Part shown: positions 42,016 through 50,623 of the stretch, piece after piece | How the letters are laid out: every line of letters starts with the position of its first letter | Position numbering within the stretch: position 1 is the stretch's first letter | Assembly: GCF_000702545.1 (NCBI RefSeq) | Contig: NZ_JNIO01000007.1 | Coordinates: 62,001 to 126,000, forward strand | Source of the DNA: Selenomonas sp. AB3002 | GTDB taxonomy: Bacteria; Bacillota; Negativicutes; Selenomonadales; Selenomonadaceae | Length of the DNA stretch: 64,000 nucleotides | Direction: 5' to 3' | The notes under the pieces: model-generated | Told to the model about the DNA's origin: nothing | The model's input: only the letters and a program-made list of their open reading frames with translations | The model's database searches: none | Made by a program: the position numbers and the translations under genes

Positions 42016-42213
42016 AATCACGTCCTCTACCGCACCACCCCCGTTTTCCTGCCCAGGGAGCTGATAGCCCACGGCATAAAGCTGGAAGCCCTGTCCGTAG
42101 AGGACGGCGGCGCCGGCCTCTACTTCCACGTCTTCTGCCATAACGTCCAGCCGGGAGTGGATATAAACTACCAAACGGGAGACAGCAGGAAGAGGCTGCA
42201 AAAGTACGAATGA
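42016..42213 (+). pseudogene. C-terminal fragment of a DNA/RNA non-specific endonuclease
   Basis: About 65 residues (NHVLYRTTPVF, GIKLEALSVED, FHVFCHNVQPGVDINY, stop) match the end of EndA-type secreted nucleases. The catalytic DRGH half is absent and the frame has no start of its own, lying directly after the AlbA-type gene. The last 17 codons are duplicated at 31863. Confidence 0.7.
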
Positions 42214-42248
42214 AAACAAATTGCCAGCAAAAGATGCAGGCCCGCCCT
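42160..42248 (+). repeat. 89-bp direct repeat, copy 2
   Basis: Identical to 31863-31951. Here it is continuous with the longer nuclease remnant, so this is the more original context. Confidence 0.85.
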
Positions 42249-42270
42249 CAAGGCGAGCCTGCATTTTGCA
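42234..42270. terminator. Terminator after the nuclease remnant
   Basis: ATGCAGGC...GCCTGCAT hairpin with a GCC/GGC inner stem, followed by TTTTG. It also suits the convergent phosphatase gene. Confidence 0.7.
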
Positions 42271-42272
42271 TA

Positions 42273-43511
42273 TTATTTTCCATCTACGTCCATCAGTTCT
42301 TCATCGCTCTCTATAGCCTCAGTGAGCCTCTGGCGGAAAGCCTGCAGAGGTATGAGGTCTTCCTCATTGGGCTCCATGCCCTGCAAGTGCAGAGGCAGGG
42401 ACTGGGGAGGGTGCCTCATATCTATGGGCAGCTCGCTGCACAGCTGATAGACGGAAGGATAGACCAGCTTCAACGCCAGGAAGCTCTCTCCTGCCCTGTC
42501 CTGCCATCTCTCCACCACCAGCTTGCCGCCGATGGGGACTTCCTGCTCGATGGATTCCGGCAGGCTGTTTTCCCTGACCCCCAAAGCCCCCATCACCGTG
42601 GCCACATTCGTATCATGGCCGCAGAGGAAGGTGAACTTTCTTCCAGGGGCATTCAGTTCCTGCAGGAAGACTTCCAGCAAAGGCCGCGCCAGGGCTCTTG
42701 CAAAAGTGGGCATCCGGCGGTAGACGTGGATTCCCGCCTCCTTCACGGCCGCGATGTCCTGCCACTGCCTGAAACTCAGCTCATGGCCAAAACTCGCCCT
42801 GCTGTCTCCCAGTTCATAATACTGCAGGGAGAGGGCATCACAGGCCGTCATCAGGGGACGGATAGAGCCGCCCAGATGCAGTCCCTCCTTCACTGTCACC
42901 TGCAACTCGTCATTTTCCACCGCCGGGTTATCCAGCGCTATCGCCGCCGCCTCAATACCGGGGGCTACTCTCCTGGTCAGGGCCTCACTCCCCCCCAGGG
43001 CAGCCAGCTCCTTCTTCAGCTCCCTGTCAAAAGCAGCCGAGTGCCCAGAAAGATCTCCCCAAAACAAAGGGTCAGGCTCCCCCACTTGGCCTTCGTATTT
43101 CACAGGCATCTTCTCACCGGGGAACATCCCATCTGCAAAATGACGGGCGGTGCCCAGGGTGCGCTGGAGAGCATTGGCATAAAAGAGGATTTCCCCCTCC
43201 CCCGGCTGGCAGCCTGCGGGCAGCAGGCCTTCCTGCTGCAGGCAGCTGCGGGCGTACGCTCCCATGCTCTCTTCCAGCTGCCCCCCATGCACAGTCAGCT
43301 CTCCGCTGGGCACCCCGAAATCATGCCACTGGTGGGGCGTTATCCCAGAGAGGGTGCCGCTGTCCACCAAAGGCGCCCGGATATTGTGCCGGGACAGCAC
43401 CAGGACCTGCACCAGGTCATAATTTTCCTGCAGCCCCCGCGCTTCCGCCAGGGGCAAGGCTGCGAAGCAGAGCAGAGTTATGAGCAGTAAAAATATCTTG
43501 CGGAAATTCAT
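42273..43511 (-). CDS. Histidine acid phosphatase family (phytase/glucose-1-phosphatase-like)
   Basis: 412 residues from the ATG at 43511 (AAGGAG six bases upstream). A signal peptide (MNFRKIFLLLITLLCFAALP, cut near LAEA) precedes the catalytic motif SRHNIRAPL (RHxxRxP) and, near residue 310, GHDTN with the HD proton donor. These enzymes hydrolyse phosphomonoesters such as phytate or sugar phosphates outside the cytoplasm. The gene sits 26 bp after a response regulator on the same strand and may be cotranscribed with it. Confidence 0.9.
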   Translation of the reverse strand: MNFRKIFLLLITLLCFAALPLAEARGLQENYDLVQVLVLSRHNIRAPLVDSGTLSGITPHQWHDFGVPSGELTVHGGQLEESMGAYARSCLQQEGLLPAGCQPGEGEILFYANALQRTLGTARHFADGMFPGEKMPVKYEGQVGEPDPLFWGDLSGHSAAFDRELKKELAALGGSEALTRRVAPGIEAAAIALDNPAVENDELQVTVKEGLHLGGSIRPLMTACDALSLQYYELGDSRASFGHELSFRQWQDIAAVKEAGIHVYRRMPTFARALARPLLEVFLQELNAPGRKFTFLCGHDTNVATVMGALGVRENSLPESIEQEVPIGGKLVVERWQDRAGESFLALKLVYPSVYQLCSELPIDMRHPPQSLPLHLQGMEPNEEDLIPLQAFRQRLTEAIESDEELMDVDGK

Positions 43512-43537
43512 GAAATACTCCTTCCTGCGGCCATGTT

Positions 43538-44302
43538 TCACCCTTTCCCCATGCTCCTCTCATAGAAGAAGTTTGCCAGGGTGTCCAGCAGCTCTGCTTT
43601 CTTGGTGGATTTCAGTATGTAGCCGTCAGGGCGCTGCTTGATGATGCGCATGACGCTTTCCCGGTCGTTGATGCCCGTCAGAAAGATGATGGGAATCCTG
43701 GCGGTGACGGGATTTTTCTGGATGCGCTCCATCACCTCATAGCCATCCATCTCCGGCATCTCATAGTCCAGCAGTACCAGGTCCGGCTGCTCAACAGCCA
43801 GATAGTCCAGGGCCTCCTCCCCGGACTGCAGTCCCTCTACATCATAGGCGTTCTTAAGCCAGCGGGTCATGATGGCCAGGAAATCCTCATCATCATCTAC
43901 GATAAGCACTTGCTTGCGCCGCCTGTATTCCTGCTGCCTTTTGGCCAGTATCACCACATCTGCCGCCAGCTTCTTCATATCCACCGGCGCGATGTAGGTG
44001 CGGGTGATGCCCGCCCCCTCGGGCAGGGCCTTCATTTCCTCCAGGAAATCCTTGCTGCCCAAAAGGCACAGGGATTTCTTGCTGTCCCGGCAGAGACTGG
44101 CCAGGTATGGCACCAGCTTCCTGGCTTCGCTGCTGTCCTCAGCCGGGTTATAGACGAAAATCTCCGCCTCATGGCGGCAGCGGTTCACTTCCTCCAGGTC
44201 TTCGGCCACCTTCAGCACCTGGAAGCCAGCCTCCCGCAGATTGTTTTCCACTGCCCGGTCCACCAGGTACTGCTTCTTCTCTATGTATATGACTTTCTCC
44301 AT
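43538..44302 (-). CDS. Response regulator with C-terminal receiver domain and no output domain
   Basis: 254 residues from the ATG at 44302 (GGGAGGAG upstream). Residues about 130-250 are a complete receiver: VDDDED acidic pocket, phospho-acceptor Asp in VLLDYEMPEMDG, LTG, and the K switch residue (LKSTKKAE). Residues 1-120 look like a degenerate receiver lacking the Asp. No DNA-binding or enzymatic output is present, so it would act through protein contacts. It is divergent from the hybrid kinase at 44604. Confidence 0.85.
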   Translation of the reverse strand: MEKVIYIEKKQYLVDRAVENNLREAGFQVLKVAEDLEEVNRCRHEAEIFVYNPAEDSSEARKLVPYLASLCRDSKKSLCLLGSKDFLEEMKALPEGAGITRTYIAPVDMKKLAADVVILAKRQQEYRRRKQVLIVDDDEDFLAIMTRWLKNAYDVEGLQSGEEALDYLAVEQPDLVLLDYEMPEMDGYEVMERIQKNPVTARIPIIFLTGINDRESVMRIIKQRPDGYILKSTKKAELLDTLANFFYERSMGKG

Positions 44303-44516
44303 AGTCCCACTCCTCCCGAAGGGCAGATTATCTCTTTGCACACTTCGCCAAAGCCCACCCAAATCCTGCACCTGGCTGAATATTTTGCCTGTAGAAAAAT
44401 TTGCACAATGGCTTTATAACTCGGAATAAGATGTCCCCCACCTGTATAAGTGGAGTTGGCGAATATCATAACAGGCTGGATTGCATATCTCCCGCCTCGT
44501 TGAAAGGCCAAGAAGA

Positions 44517-44557
44517 AGCTTTGTCTATCGACAAAGCTGGAACAATTGCCTTATAAT
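44517..44557 (+). promoter_or_regulatory. Promoter and palindromic operator of the hybrid kinase
   Basis: A perfect 9-bp inverted repeat AGCTTTGTC-TATC-GACAAAGCT (44517-44538) overlaps a TCGACA -35 element (44528-44533), with TATAAT at 44552-44557 after 18 bases. The rest of the 300-bp gap 44303-44603 holds no gene I can support. Confidence 0.55.
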
Positions 44558-44603
44558 TATATTAACGACATAAATCAAACTAAACACGAGGGAGGTACTA
44601 CCC

Positions 44604-46727
44604 ATGTTCAACGGCAACTATGAGCTGGGCAGCGAGGCTTTCAAGGTGGTGGAGGAAATCGGGCGGCACATGCCCGGGGGCTTCTTCATCTACAAGGCTG
44701 AGCAACCCGAAGAGATCCTCTATGCCAACAAGACAGTCTTTGAAATCTTCGGCTGCCAGGACCTTGCGGAATTCCAGGAACTGACGGGCTATACCTTCAA
44801 GGGCATGGTACACCCCGATGACTATAAAGCAATCTCCAGCTCCATCGATGAGCAAATAGAAAAGAGCAGCGAGGGCATGGACTATGTGGAGTACCGCATT
44901 ATCCGCCGGGACGGCAAGGTTCGCTTGGTAGACGACTACGGCCATTTTTCCAATACAAAGACCCACGGCGGCGTCTATTTCGTCTTCATATCAGACATCA
45001 CGGAAAAAAGAGAGCGCGTCAAAGAGGAAGCCGAGGCCCGCATCAGACAGCAGCAGCTGGAGGAAAAAATCGCCCTGCAGGAAAGGCTGTTGGAGCAGAG
45101 CGAGGCCACCCGCCAGGCCCTCAAGGCGGCAGAGGAAGCCAACCGCGCCAAGACGAATTTCCTCTCCAACATGAGCCACGAGATACGCACCCCCATCACC
45201 GCCATCCTGGGCATGAACGAGCTGATACGCCGGGAGAGCCACGACAAGAACATCCTGGAGTACACCCACAATATCGGCGCAGCGGGCACCAGCCTCCTGA
45301 GCATCATCAACGACATCCTGGATTTCTCCAAGATCGAGGCGGGCCGCATGGAGCTCATCGAGGCAGAGTACGACACCCGCACCTTCATTTCAGACCTTGC
45401 CAATCTGGTGAAATTCCGCCTGGAGGAAAAGGGCCTGATTTTCCGGCTGGAAATCGACCCCAGCCTGCCCACCCGGCTTTTCGGTGACGAGCTTCGCCTG
45501 AAGCAGGTCATCACCAACCTGCTGACCAATGCCGCCAAGTACACAGAAAAGGGCACCGTGACCCTGAAAATGCAGGTGACCCATAAAAAAGGCCACGATG
45601 TATCCATCGAGGTGGCGGTGAAAGATACGGGCATCGGCATCAAAGACGAGGAACTGGGCAAGCTGTTCTCAGCCTTTGACCGGCTTGATGTCATCCGCAC
45701 CCGCAGCATCGAGGGCACCGGGCTGGGCCTGGCCATCAGCTCCCGCATGCTGAAGCTCATGGGGGCCGACCTGCAGGTGCAGAGCACCTACGGCCAGGGC
45801 TCCGTCTTTTCCTTCACCGTGGGCCAGCAGATAGTGGACAGCACAGAGATAGGCGAATTCGACCTTGGCAGCACTCCCATCATCGGCGAGACAGTCAAGA
45901 AGCATCTCAGCTTCCTGGCCCCCACGGCCCGGGTGCTGCTGGTAGACGACACCCCCCTGAACCTGAAGGTGATAGTGGGGCTCCTGAAAAAGACCCAGCT
46001 CCTCACAGAGACAGCTGCCAGCGGCCGGGAGTGCATCGAGAAATTCGGCGCTACGGACTACGACATCATCTTCCTGGACTACCGCATGCCGGAAATGGAC
46101 GGCATCGAGACCCTGAAAAAGCTCTACGAGCTTTACCCGGAAAAAGCCAAAGCCACCCCCATCGTCTGCCTCACCGCCAGCGCCATCGCCGGTGACAGGG
46201 AGCGTATGCTGAAAGCAGGCTTTGACGACTATCTGCCCAAGCCCGTCAATATCCTGGACATGGAGCGCATGATGATACACTACCTGCCCAAGGAAAAGGT
46301 GCAGCTGGTGACAGAGGAAGGGACAGCAACACCGCCCCCAGAGGAAACTTCGGATATCCTGCCCACTGCCCTTTTCGAGCTGGAAGCCATCGACCCCGTG
46401 TCCGGCATCGAATACTGCGGCAGCGAGGAAGACTACATGGAAACTCTCTCCATCTTCTCCGCCTCCATCGGCTCCAAGTCCAAGAAAATCGAAAAAGCCT
46501 GGCAGGAGCAGGACCTCAAGAACTACACCATCCTGGTCCACTCCCTGAAAAGCACCTCCCGCATCGTAGGCGCCAAATCCCTCTCAGACCTTGCCTTCCA
46601 ACTGGAAATGGCAGGCAAGGAAGCAAACAACAGCCTTATAGCAGAAAAGACCCCCGGGCTGCTGGAAATGTACAGAAGCCTGCAGGAGCCTTTGGAAGAG
46701 ATTGTGGAGGCGTGGGAAGATAAATAA
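44604..46727 (+). CDS. Hybrid sensor histidine kinase (PAS-HisKA-HATPase-REC-HPt)
   Basis: 707 residues, no membrane segment. A PAS-type domain (about 10-130) is followed by a coiled coil (135-185). HisKA has the phospho-acceptor His in NMSHEIRTPITAILG. HATPase motifs follow (NLLTNAAKYT, DTGIGIKDEEL, GTGLGLAIS). A receiver carries the acceptor Asp in IIFLDYRMPEMDG. The C-terminal HPt domain has LVHSLKSTSRIVGA. This is a complete cytoplasmic phosphorelay in one chain. The standalone receiver protein encoded divergently at 43538-44302 is the obvious partner (inference). GGGAGGT lies seven bases before the ATG. Confidence 0.93.
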   Translation: MFNGNYELGSEAFKVVEEIGRHMPGGFFIYKAEQPEEILYANKTVFEIFGCQDLAEFQELTGYTFKGMVHPDDYKAISSSIDEQIEKSSEGMDYVEYRIIRRDGKVRLVDDYGHFSNTKTHGGVYFVFISDITEKRERVKEEAEARIRQQQLEEKIALQERLLEQSEATRQALKAAEEANRAKTNFLSNMSHEIRTPITAILGMNELIRRESHDKNILEYTHNIGAAGTSLLSIINDILDFSKIEAGRMELIEAEYDTRTFISDLANLVKFRLEEKGLIFRLEIDPSLPTRLFGDELRLKQVITNLLTNAAKYTEKGTVTLKMQVTHKKGHDVSIEVAVKDTGIGIKDEELGKLFSAFDRLDVIRTRSIEGTGLGLAISSRMLKLMGADLQVQSTYGQGSVFSFTVGQQIVDSTEIGEFDLGSTPIIGETVKKHLSFLAPTARVLLVDDTPLNLKVIVGLLKKTQLLTETAASGRECIEKFGATDYDIIFLDYRMPEMDGIETLKKLYELYPEKAKATPIVCLTASAIAGDRERMLKAGFDDYLPKPVNILDMERMMIHYLPKEKVQLVTEEGTATPPPEETSDILPTALFELEAIDPVSGIEYCGSEEDYMETLSIFSASIGSKSKKIEKAWQEQDLKNYTILVHSLKSTSRIVGAKSLSDLAFQLEMAGKEANNSLIAEKTPGLLEMYRSLQEPLEEIVEAWEDK

Positions 46728-46733
46728 GGATAC

Positions 46734-46763
46734 GAAAAAGGAGGCCTTGCGGCCTCCTGTATT
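46734..46763 (+). terminator. Terminator of the hybrid kinase gene
   Basis: GGAGGCC-TTGC-GGCCTCC hairpin followed by TGTATTT. Confidence 0.75.
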
Positions 46764-46769
46764 TACAAA

Positions 46770-46846
46770 TGGTGCTCGCCGAGGGATTCGAACCCCCGAC
46801 CCCCTCCATGTGACGGAGATGCTCTAGCCAACTGAGCTAGGCGAGC
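46770..46846 (-). tRNA. tRNA-Val (anticodon CAC)
   Basis: The full cloverleaf reads on the minus strand: acceptor GCTCGCC/GGCGAGC, D stem GCTC/GAGC, anticodon loop GTCACAT with U33 before CAC, TTCGAAT T loop, and encoded CCA (46770-46772). Confidence 0.92.
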
Positions 46847-46849
46847 AAA

Positions 46850-46926
46850 TGGTGGGGTTAACAAGATTCGAACTTGTGACCTCCTCGATGTCAACGAGAC
46901 ACTCTAACCAACTGAGCTATAACCCC
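46850..46926 (-). tRNA. tRNA-Val (anticodon GAC)
   Basis: Acceptor GGGGTTA/TAACCCC, anticodon loop TTGACAT (GAC at 34-36), TTCGAAT T loop and encoded CCA. It lies 3 bp upstream of the other tRNA-Val, in the same transcript. Confidence 0.92.
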
Positions 46927-46945
46927 ATTGCTGAACACAAGAAAT

Positions 46946-46974
46946 ATAATACACGGTTTCGATGGCAATGTCAA
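46946..46974 (-). promoter_or_regulatory. Promoter of the tRNA-Val pair
   Basis: Consensus TTGACA (46969-46974) and TATTAT (46946-46951) with a 17-base spacer, about 20 bases ahead of the first tRNA. Confidence 0.8.
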
Positions 46975-47079
46975 GAAAAAATTTTCATTTTCCTAAAAAG
47001 CGAAAAGCCGCAGGGTTAACTACTCCCCACGGCCTACACCATCTCGTTACTAGACTTTATGCCCTAATTATATGACTCG

Positions 47080-47108
47080 TTGCCACTTATGTCAACAAGT
47101 GTTATAAT
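47080..47108 (+). promoter_or_regulatory. Antisense RNA promoter, module A
   Basis: TTGCCA (47080-47085) and TATAAT (47103-47108) with a 17-base spacer. Confidence 0.65.
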
Positions 47109-47114
47109 GTAAAC

Positions 47115-47233
47115 AAAAGAAGCCTCCTGCTGCGAACAGGAGGCGGGCTACTGGTAAACGGTCAGCCCTCAACTCTTTTGTATAATCCAAAGATTAACCG
47201 CCAGAGTTTGCGAGACTACGGGCGGTTATTTCT
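47115..47233 (+). ncRNA. Putative antitoxin RNA, module A
   Basis: A transcript from the 47080 promoter would begin with a GCCTCCTG/CAGGAGGC hairpin, then GGGCT...AGCCC, and end at AACCGCC/GGGCGGTT followed by ATTTCTTT. It is antisense to the 3' part of the peptide mRNA, in the convergent overlapping layout of Fst/par-type loci. The hairpin at 47120-47145 is also the peptide mRNA's terminator. No coding potential. Confidence 0.6.
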
Positions 47234-47297
47234 TTCTGTTGTTGACGGCAAGGATAATCAGAAGAATCAGTAACAACTGAAGCGTCATGTTGTCCAT
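47226..47297 (-). CDS. 23-residue hydrophobic peptide, putative type I toxin, module A
   Basis: The frame begins MDNMTLQLLLILLIIL and ends in a basic tail (NNRKK). GGGAGGTG (47304-47310) precedes the ATG. It is one membrane-spanning helix plus Lys/Arg, the form of Fst, TxpA and Hol-Tox peptides, though I cannot assign it to any of them. The mRNA would start near 47383 and have an 86-nt leader. Two more copies lie at 53982 and 55822. The conserved length, start and stop contexts and ribosome site across copies support it as real. Confidence 0.72.
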   Translation of the reverse strand: MDNMTLQLLLILLIILAVNNRKK

Positions 47298-47389
47298 ACC
47301 ATCACCTCCCATCTGCCGATCGACCACGCGCTTTGAACGCCAGCTTTGATGAGAGGACTAACCGCCTACCGTTTTTGTAGCTTAGAACT

Positions 47390-47418
47390 ATTGTACTAAA
47401 ATATTACTTCGCTGACAA
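47390..47418 (-). promoter_or_regulatory. Peptide mRNA promoter, module A
   Basis: TTGTCA (47413-47418) and TACAAT (47390-47395) with a 17-base spacer; the same elements recur in module B. Confidence 0.65.
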
Positions 47419-47450
47419 TCAAGAATTTCCATGGCTGATGAGGTGATAGT

Positions 47451-47876
47451 ATGGCCGACCTTACCAAGCACGGTGCCAGACGCCTGAGACGGCGCATCTC
47501 CACCAGCATGCCCAGCGATAAAGAATATCTGCAACGGGTCTTGAAATATGGCCTCCGTGAGGAAGATGTAGAAGGAGACCTGGCCGGCTTCCTCAGTGCC
47601 AAGAAGTTACAAAACGGCCCAAGGCACGAGTGTGTGATATATGCCCAAGCTATGCATATCTTCACCAAAGACCAACGTCTGGTGACGGTCTACCGTCTGC
47701 CAGCAAACCTGATTCCGGAAGCAGACAGGACAGGGGCGGAAAAGCACCGCAGAGTAAAGGCTGAGAGCAGTGAACGGAGGAAACAGAAGGAGCAATCGCA
47801 TAGGGCGAAATATCTGGCCAAGAAAAGGAAGGCGTGGCTAGAAGATTATGAAACAGAGATAAACTTGCGTTTTTGA
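47451..47876 (+). CDS. Hypothetical basic protein
   Basis: 141 residues. GAGGTG precedes the ATG by about seven bases. It has a very basic N-terminus (ARRLRRRISTSMP) and a Lys/Arg/Glu-rich C-terminal helix, with a central segment GLREEDVEGDLAGFLSAKK. No cysteine-rich or catalytic motif and no membrane segment. I do not recognise the family. It stands alone between toxin-like module A and a terminator, in an accessory-looking stretch. Nucleic-acid binding would fit the charge but is a guess. Confidence 0.6.
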   Translation: MADLTKHGARRLRRRISTSMPSDKEYLQRVLKYGLREEDVEGDLAGFLSAKKLQNGPRHECVIYAQAMHIFTKDQRLVTVYRLPANLIPEADRTGAEKHRRVKAESSERRKQKEQSHRAKYLAKKRKAWLEDYETEINLRF

Positions 47877-48015
47877 GCATATCAACTTCTACCTGACATC
47901 TGTTCCTCAGGTTTCACACACTTGCTTATAATATCACGTCATGGTTATATTATTTTTCTAACAGATAAATATTACAATCCAAATATGCAAAGGATATTAG
48001 GATATTGCATAAAGA

Positions 48016-48044
48016 AGCCTCCCGGAGTCGTTAACCGGGAGGCT
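48016..48044. terminator. Terminator between convergent genes
   Basis: A perfect 10-bp stem, AGCCTCCCGG (48016-48025) with CCGGGAGGCT (48035-48044), followed by ATTTTC. It suits the plus-strand gene and, less well, the minus-strand gene. Confidence 0.65.
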
Positions 48045-48081
48045 ATTTTCGTGTCTCCATGCACGCCTATGTCAGACAATC

Positions 48082-49173
48082 TCACTCATAGACGCTGACG
48101 CCCTCCACGTACCAGTCGAAGGCATTCAGCATCTCATCATCCGACATGGAGGCTCCTTCGGTGATGCGAAGGCTGCCCTTATTGTCCTTGATGGGCCCGT
48201 AAAATACATCAAAGCCACGTTTGCTGAATTTATCGGTGACGTCCCGCACCAGCGCAGCGGTGTCCGCAGACACCTGGGGAGAAAGGGGAGACAGCTTGAC
48301 CATCCCTTCATCCTTGTAAGTCCAGACCTGCCTGCCGTGGAACTTGCCCTGCAGGCAGTCCATTATCTGCTCACGGTAATAATGGCGCCAGTCCCATTCA
48401 CAGGCCACCAGATATGTATTGGGAAACAGTTCCCGATTGTCCGTGTGATAGCCGATGGACCATATACCCCTGGCATCTGCCTCCTGATGGGGGGCCATGG
48501 AATTGGTGTGGACTGTCACCACATCAATGGGGAAAGCGTCCAGCAGTTTCCGGCAGGACTCCAGGGCCGGTGCATCAGCCGTCCATGACTTGCAATAGCT
48601 CACGTGCACCACAGCATCCGGTCGTACCCGCCTGACCCCCAGGGTGAAGGCATTGATGCCGCGAATCACCTGCGAATTAGGGAAAGCTGCAATATAGCCC
48701 AGTTCCCCGGTCTTGGTCTGCTTCCCCGCCACAATGCCTGACAAATATCTTGCCTGATACATGCGCCCAAAGAACGAGGAATAATTGTCCTGATGATAAG
48801 TGCCCCCTGCGTGCAGGAAATAAATTTGCGGGTATTCATCAGCAGCCATTTTCATAGCCTTGCCATAGTCAAAGCTGCAGCCGATGATGATCCGGCATCC
48901 CTCTTTTTCAATCAGCTCCTTGATGTCATCATAGCAATCCCCAGGAGCATTCTCCTTGTAGATCATTTCCAGGTTCAGTTCATCCTTCAGGGACTCCAGG
49001 GCCTCATAATGGGATTGGCACCAGCTCCTGTCCTGGCACTCCCCGCTGATAAACACGCCGATTTTGGTAGTCCTGGCCATCACATCCTTATCCGTCTGGG
49101 ACCTTTGAATGGTCAGAATCCCTCCCACGGCCACCAATAAGAAGATGAGTGCAATCAAAAATAACTTTTTCAT
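48082..49173 (-). CDS. BMP/Med-family substrate-binding protein, membrane-anchored
   Basis: 363 residues. An N-terminal hydrophobic segment (LFLIALIFLLVAVGGILTI) has no lipobox, so it is probably tethered by the uncleaved helix. The rest is a periplasmic-binding fold of the basic membrane protein/PnrA type (KIGVFISGECQDRSWCQSHY, IIIGCSFDYGKAM, GYIAAFPNSQVIRGINAF). Relatives bind purine nucleosides for ABC import, but no ATPase or permease lies nearby. It may be a sensor or use a distant transporter (inference). Confidence 0.78.
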   Translation of the reverse strand: MKKLFLIALIFLLVAVGGILTIQRSQTDKDVMARTTKIGVFISGECQDRSWCQSHYEALESLKDELNLEMIYKENAPGDCYDDIKELIEKEGCRIIIGCSFDYGKAMKMAADEYPQIYFLHAGGTYHQDNYSSFFGRMYQARYLSGIVAGKQTKTGELGYIAAFPNSQVIRGINAFTLGVRRVRPDAVVHVSYCKSWTADAPALESCRKLLDAFPIDVVTVHTNSMAPHQEADARGIWSIGYHTDNRELFPNTYLVACEWDWRHYYREQIMDCLQGKFHGRQVWTYKDEGMVKLSPLSPQVSADTAALVRDVTDKFSKRGFDVFYGPIKDNKGSLRITEGASMSDDEMLNAFDWYVEGVSVYE

Positions 49174-49342
49174 AGCGCATCCCTTTTCCGCCCAGCTGTA
49201 AACCGACTACACCCATAACATTCGCCCCTCCCCCCTGAAGAATCCTTCTTTTCCTCCAAATTTTTCATAGCCACTCATGTCCACAGATGATATAATCTTC
49301 TCGTTGCAATCTACGCATATTGTTCGGAGGAGGAATAGTCTG

Positions 49343-49855
49343 ATGAAAAGAATGTTTTTGTCCCTGGCGCTCCTGTTGCTGCTCTCTGCAGCCCCTGCTC
49401 AGGCAGCCCAGTGGATTCCCTGGCCTGCACCGGAAAATACCAACGGGGAGCAGGCGCGGTTCAACAGGTTCTTTGACAAGGAAACGGTGCGTTTTCTCTA
49501 CAAGGACGGAGATATCCAGAGCATTTACTTCTGGTGCAAGAACGTGCCTGTAAACGAGTCAAAACTAGACCATTTCATCACTCTGAACTGCATCAATATC
49601 AACAAGAACGGCGCGGAGAATACCAATGTGGCAGAATACTTCTCCCTGTTCACCATGCGGAGCAAGGACGGTCAGAGCCTGGCAGACAAGCATGAGAGCT
49701 GGACTTTCTTCGGTGAGAACAACGGCACCACCCTCAAGGGCATGGACGTGATCTTCGAGGAGCTGAAAGCCGACACCGATGAGGAGAGACTCACCCGGGT
49801 CATCAGCAGCCCTCTTGATGTGCAGAAAGAGGTACTGCCTGAGAGCGTATTTTAA
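49343..49855 (+). CDS. Secreted protein of unknown function
   Basis: 170 residues from the ATG at 49343 (GGAGGAGG upstream; the longer upstream frame has no ribosome site). A signal peptide MKRMFLSLALLLLLSAAPAQ is cut near AQA. The mature part is small, with two cysteines (WCKNV, TLNCIN) that could pair. I recognise no domain. It is a single-gene unit with its own terminator. Confidence 0.68.
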   Translation: MKRMFLSLALLLLLSAAPAQAAQWIPWPAPENTNGEQARFNRFFDKETVRFLYKDGDIQSIYFWCKNVPVNESKLDHFITLNCININKNGAENTNVAEYFSLFTMRSKDGQSLADKHESWTFFGENNGTTLKGMDVIFEELKADTDEERLTRVISSPLDVQKEVLPESVF

Positions 49856-49867
49856 TAAAAAAATAAA

Positions 49868-49902
49868 GGGGACAGGCTTTTGCGGCCTGTCCCCATATTT
49901 TT
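49868..49902 (+). terminator. Terminator
   Basis: GGGGACAGGC/GCCTGTCCCC stem followed by ATATTTTTAT. Confidence 0.85.
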
Positions 49903-50005
49903 ATGCTTCTATCCTTCTCCAACTCCGATGGTCCCCCTTCCCAGAGGGGAAGGCTTTTTTGCAGCCTCCCTCCAGAAAAGGTTTGTGCATAATGGTAGGG
50001 AATTA

Positions 50006-50311
50006 TTATATTTTCCAGACGATATTCCTTTCGTCCGGGAAAATATCAACTGTACGCTCCGGCATCAATAAGGTGCCGTCTACGAAGTGTGTGAATTCTT
50101 TCATTACTGCCCTCTCCAGGAGGGCCTTGACATCCTCATAATTGCTCCAGAATACGAAATAATAATGGTTATCTATGGAGCCTGGCAGGCGAACCTCCCC
50201 TCCGGGTGTGAGGTATACATAAGGTTCGTCTGCCGCCAGCTCGAAATAAGCCCGGAGCCTTCCTTCATCATCCTTCCCCCCATGAATGACCGCTTTTTCC
50301 CCGTGCGGCAT
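50006..50311 (-). CDS. Possible small protein or gene fragment
   Basis: 101 residues from an ATG at 50311 that lacks a good ribosome site. The sequence (GKDDEGRLRAYFELAADEPY, YYFVFWSNYEDVKALLERAV, FVDGTLLMPERTVDIFPDER) looks protein-like, with normal codon use, so it may be the 3' end of a larger lost gene. On the plus strand at about 50400-50525 another fragment (EVLGQILKEESVETKITFAT, stop) also looks like a gene end. The stretch 50312-50623 holds no intact gene I can support. Confidence 0.35.
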   Translation of the reverse strand: MPHGEKAVIHGGKDDEGRLRAYFELAADEPYVYLTPGGEVRLPGSIDNHYYFVFWSNYEDVKALLERAVMKEFTHFVDGTLLMPERTVDIFPDERNIVWKI

Positions 50312-50623
50312 TCCCGATGAGGCGCCTGTTGGAGATATGCTCCTGCACTCGCTGTAGGACCGTAAATCTTTTAGCCCTGTAACAGGAGCATATAGCTTCC
50401 GCCCCACCCCAGAGGTTCTTGGACAGATATTGAAGGAAGAGAGCGTGGAGACTAAAATCACATTTGCCACCGTGCTGGCGAAGGAAATTCAGTCCCTCCG
50501 GCAGGAGGCTTTCCCGGTGGCGTAGAATTGTTAAATTTGGGAGTATTGCACTCCTTTGCATAGACACATCTCAAAATTGCCCCTCGTGTCAGAGATGTTC
50601 CAGTCTATATGCATCATCTTTTT

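Noticed and set aside
46770-46846. tRNA-Asp (GTC) reading of the first tRNA
   Set aside because: U33 is the T before CAC in the loop GTCACAT, so the anticodon is CAC (Val); GTC would put G at position 32.
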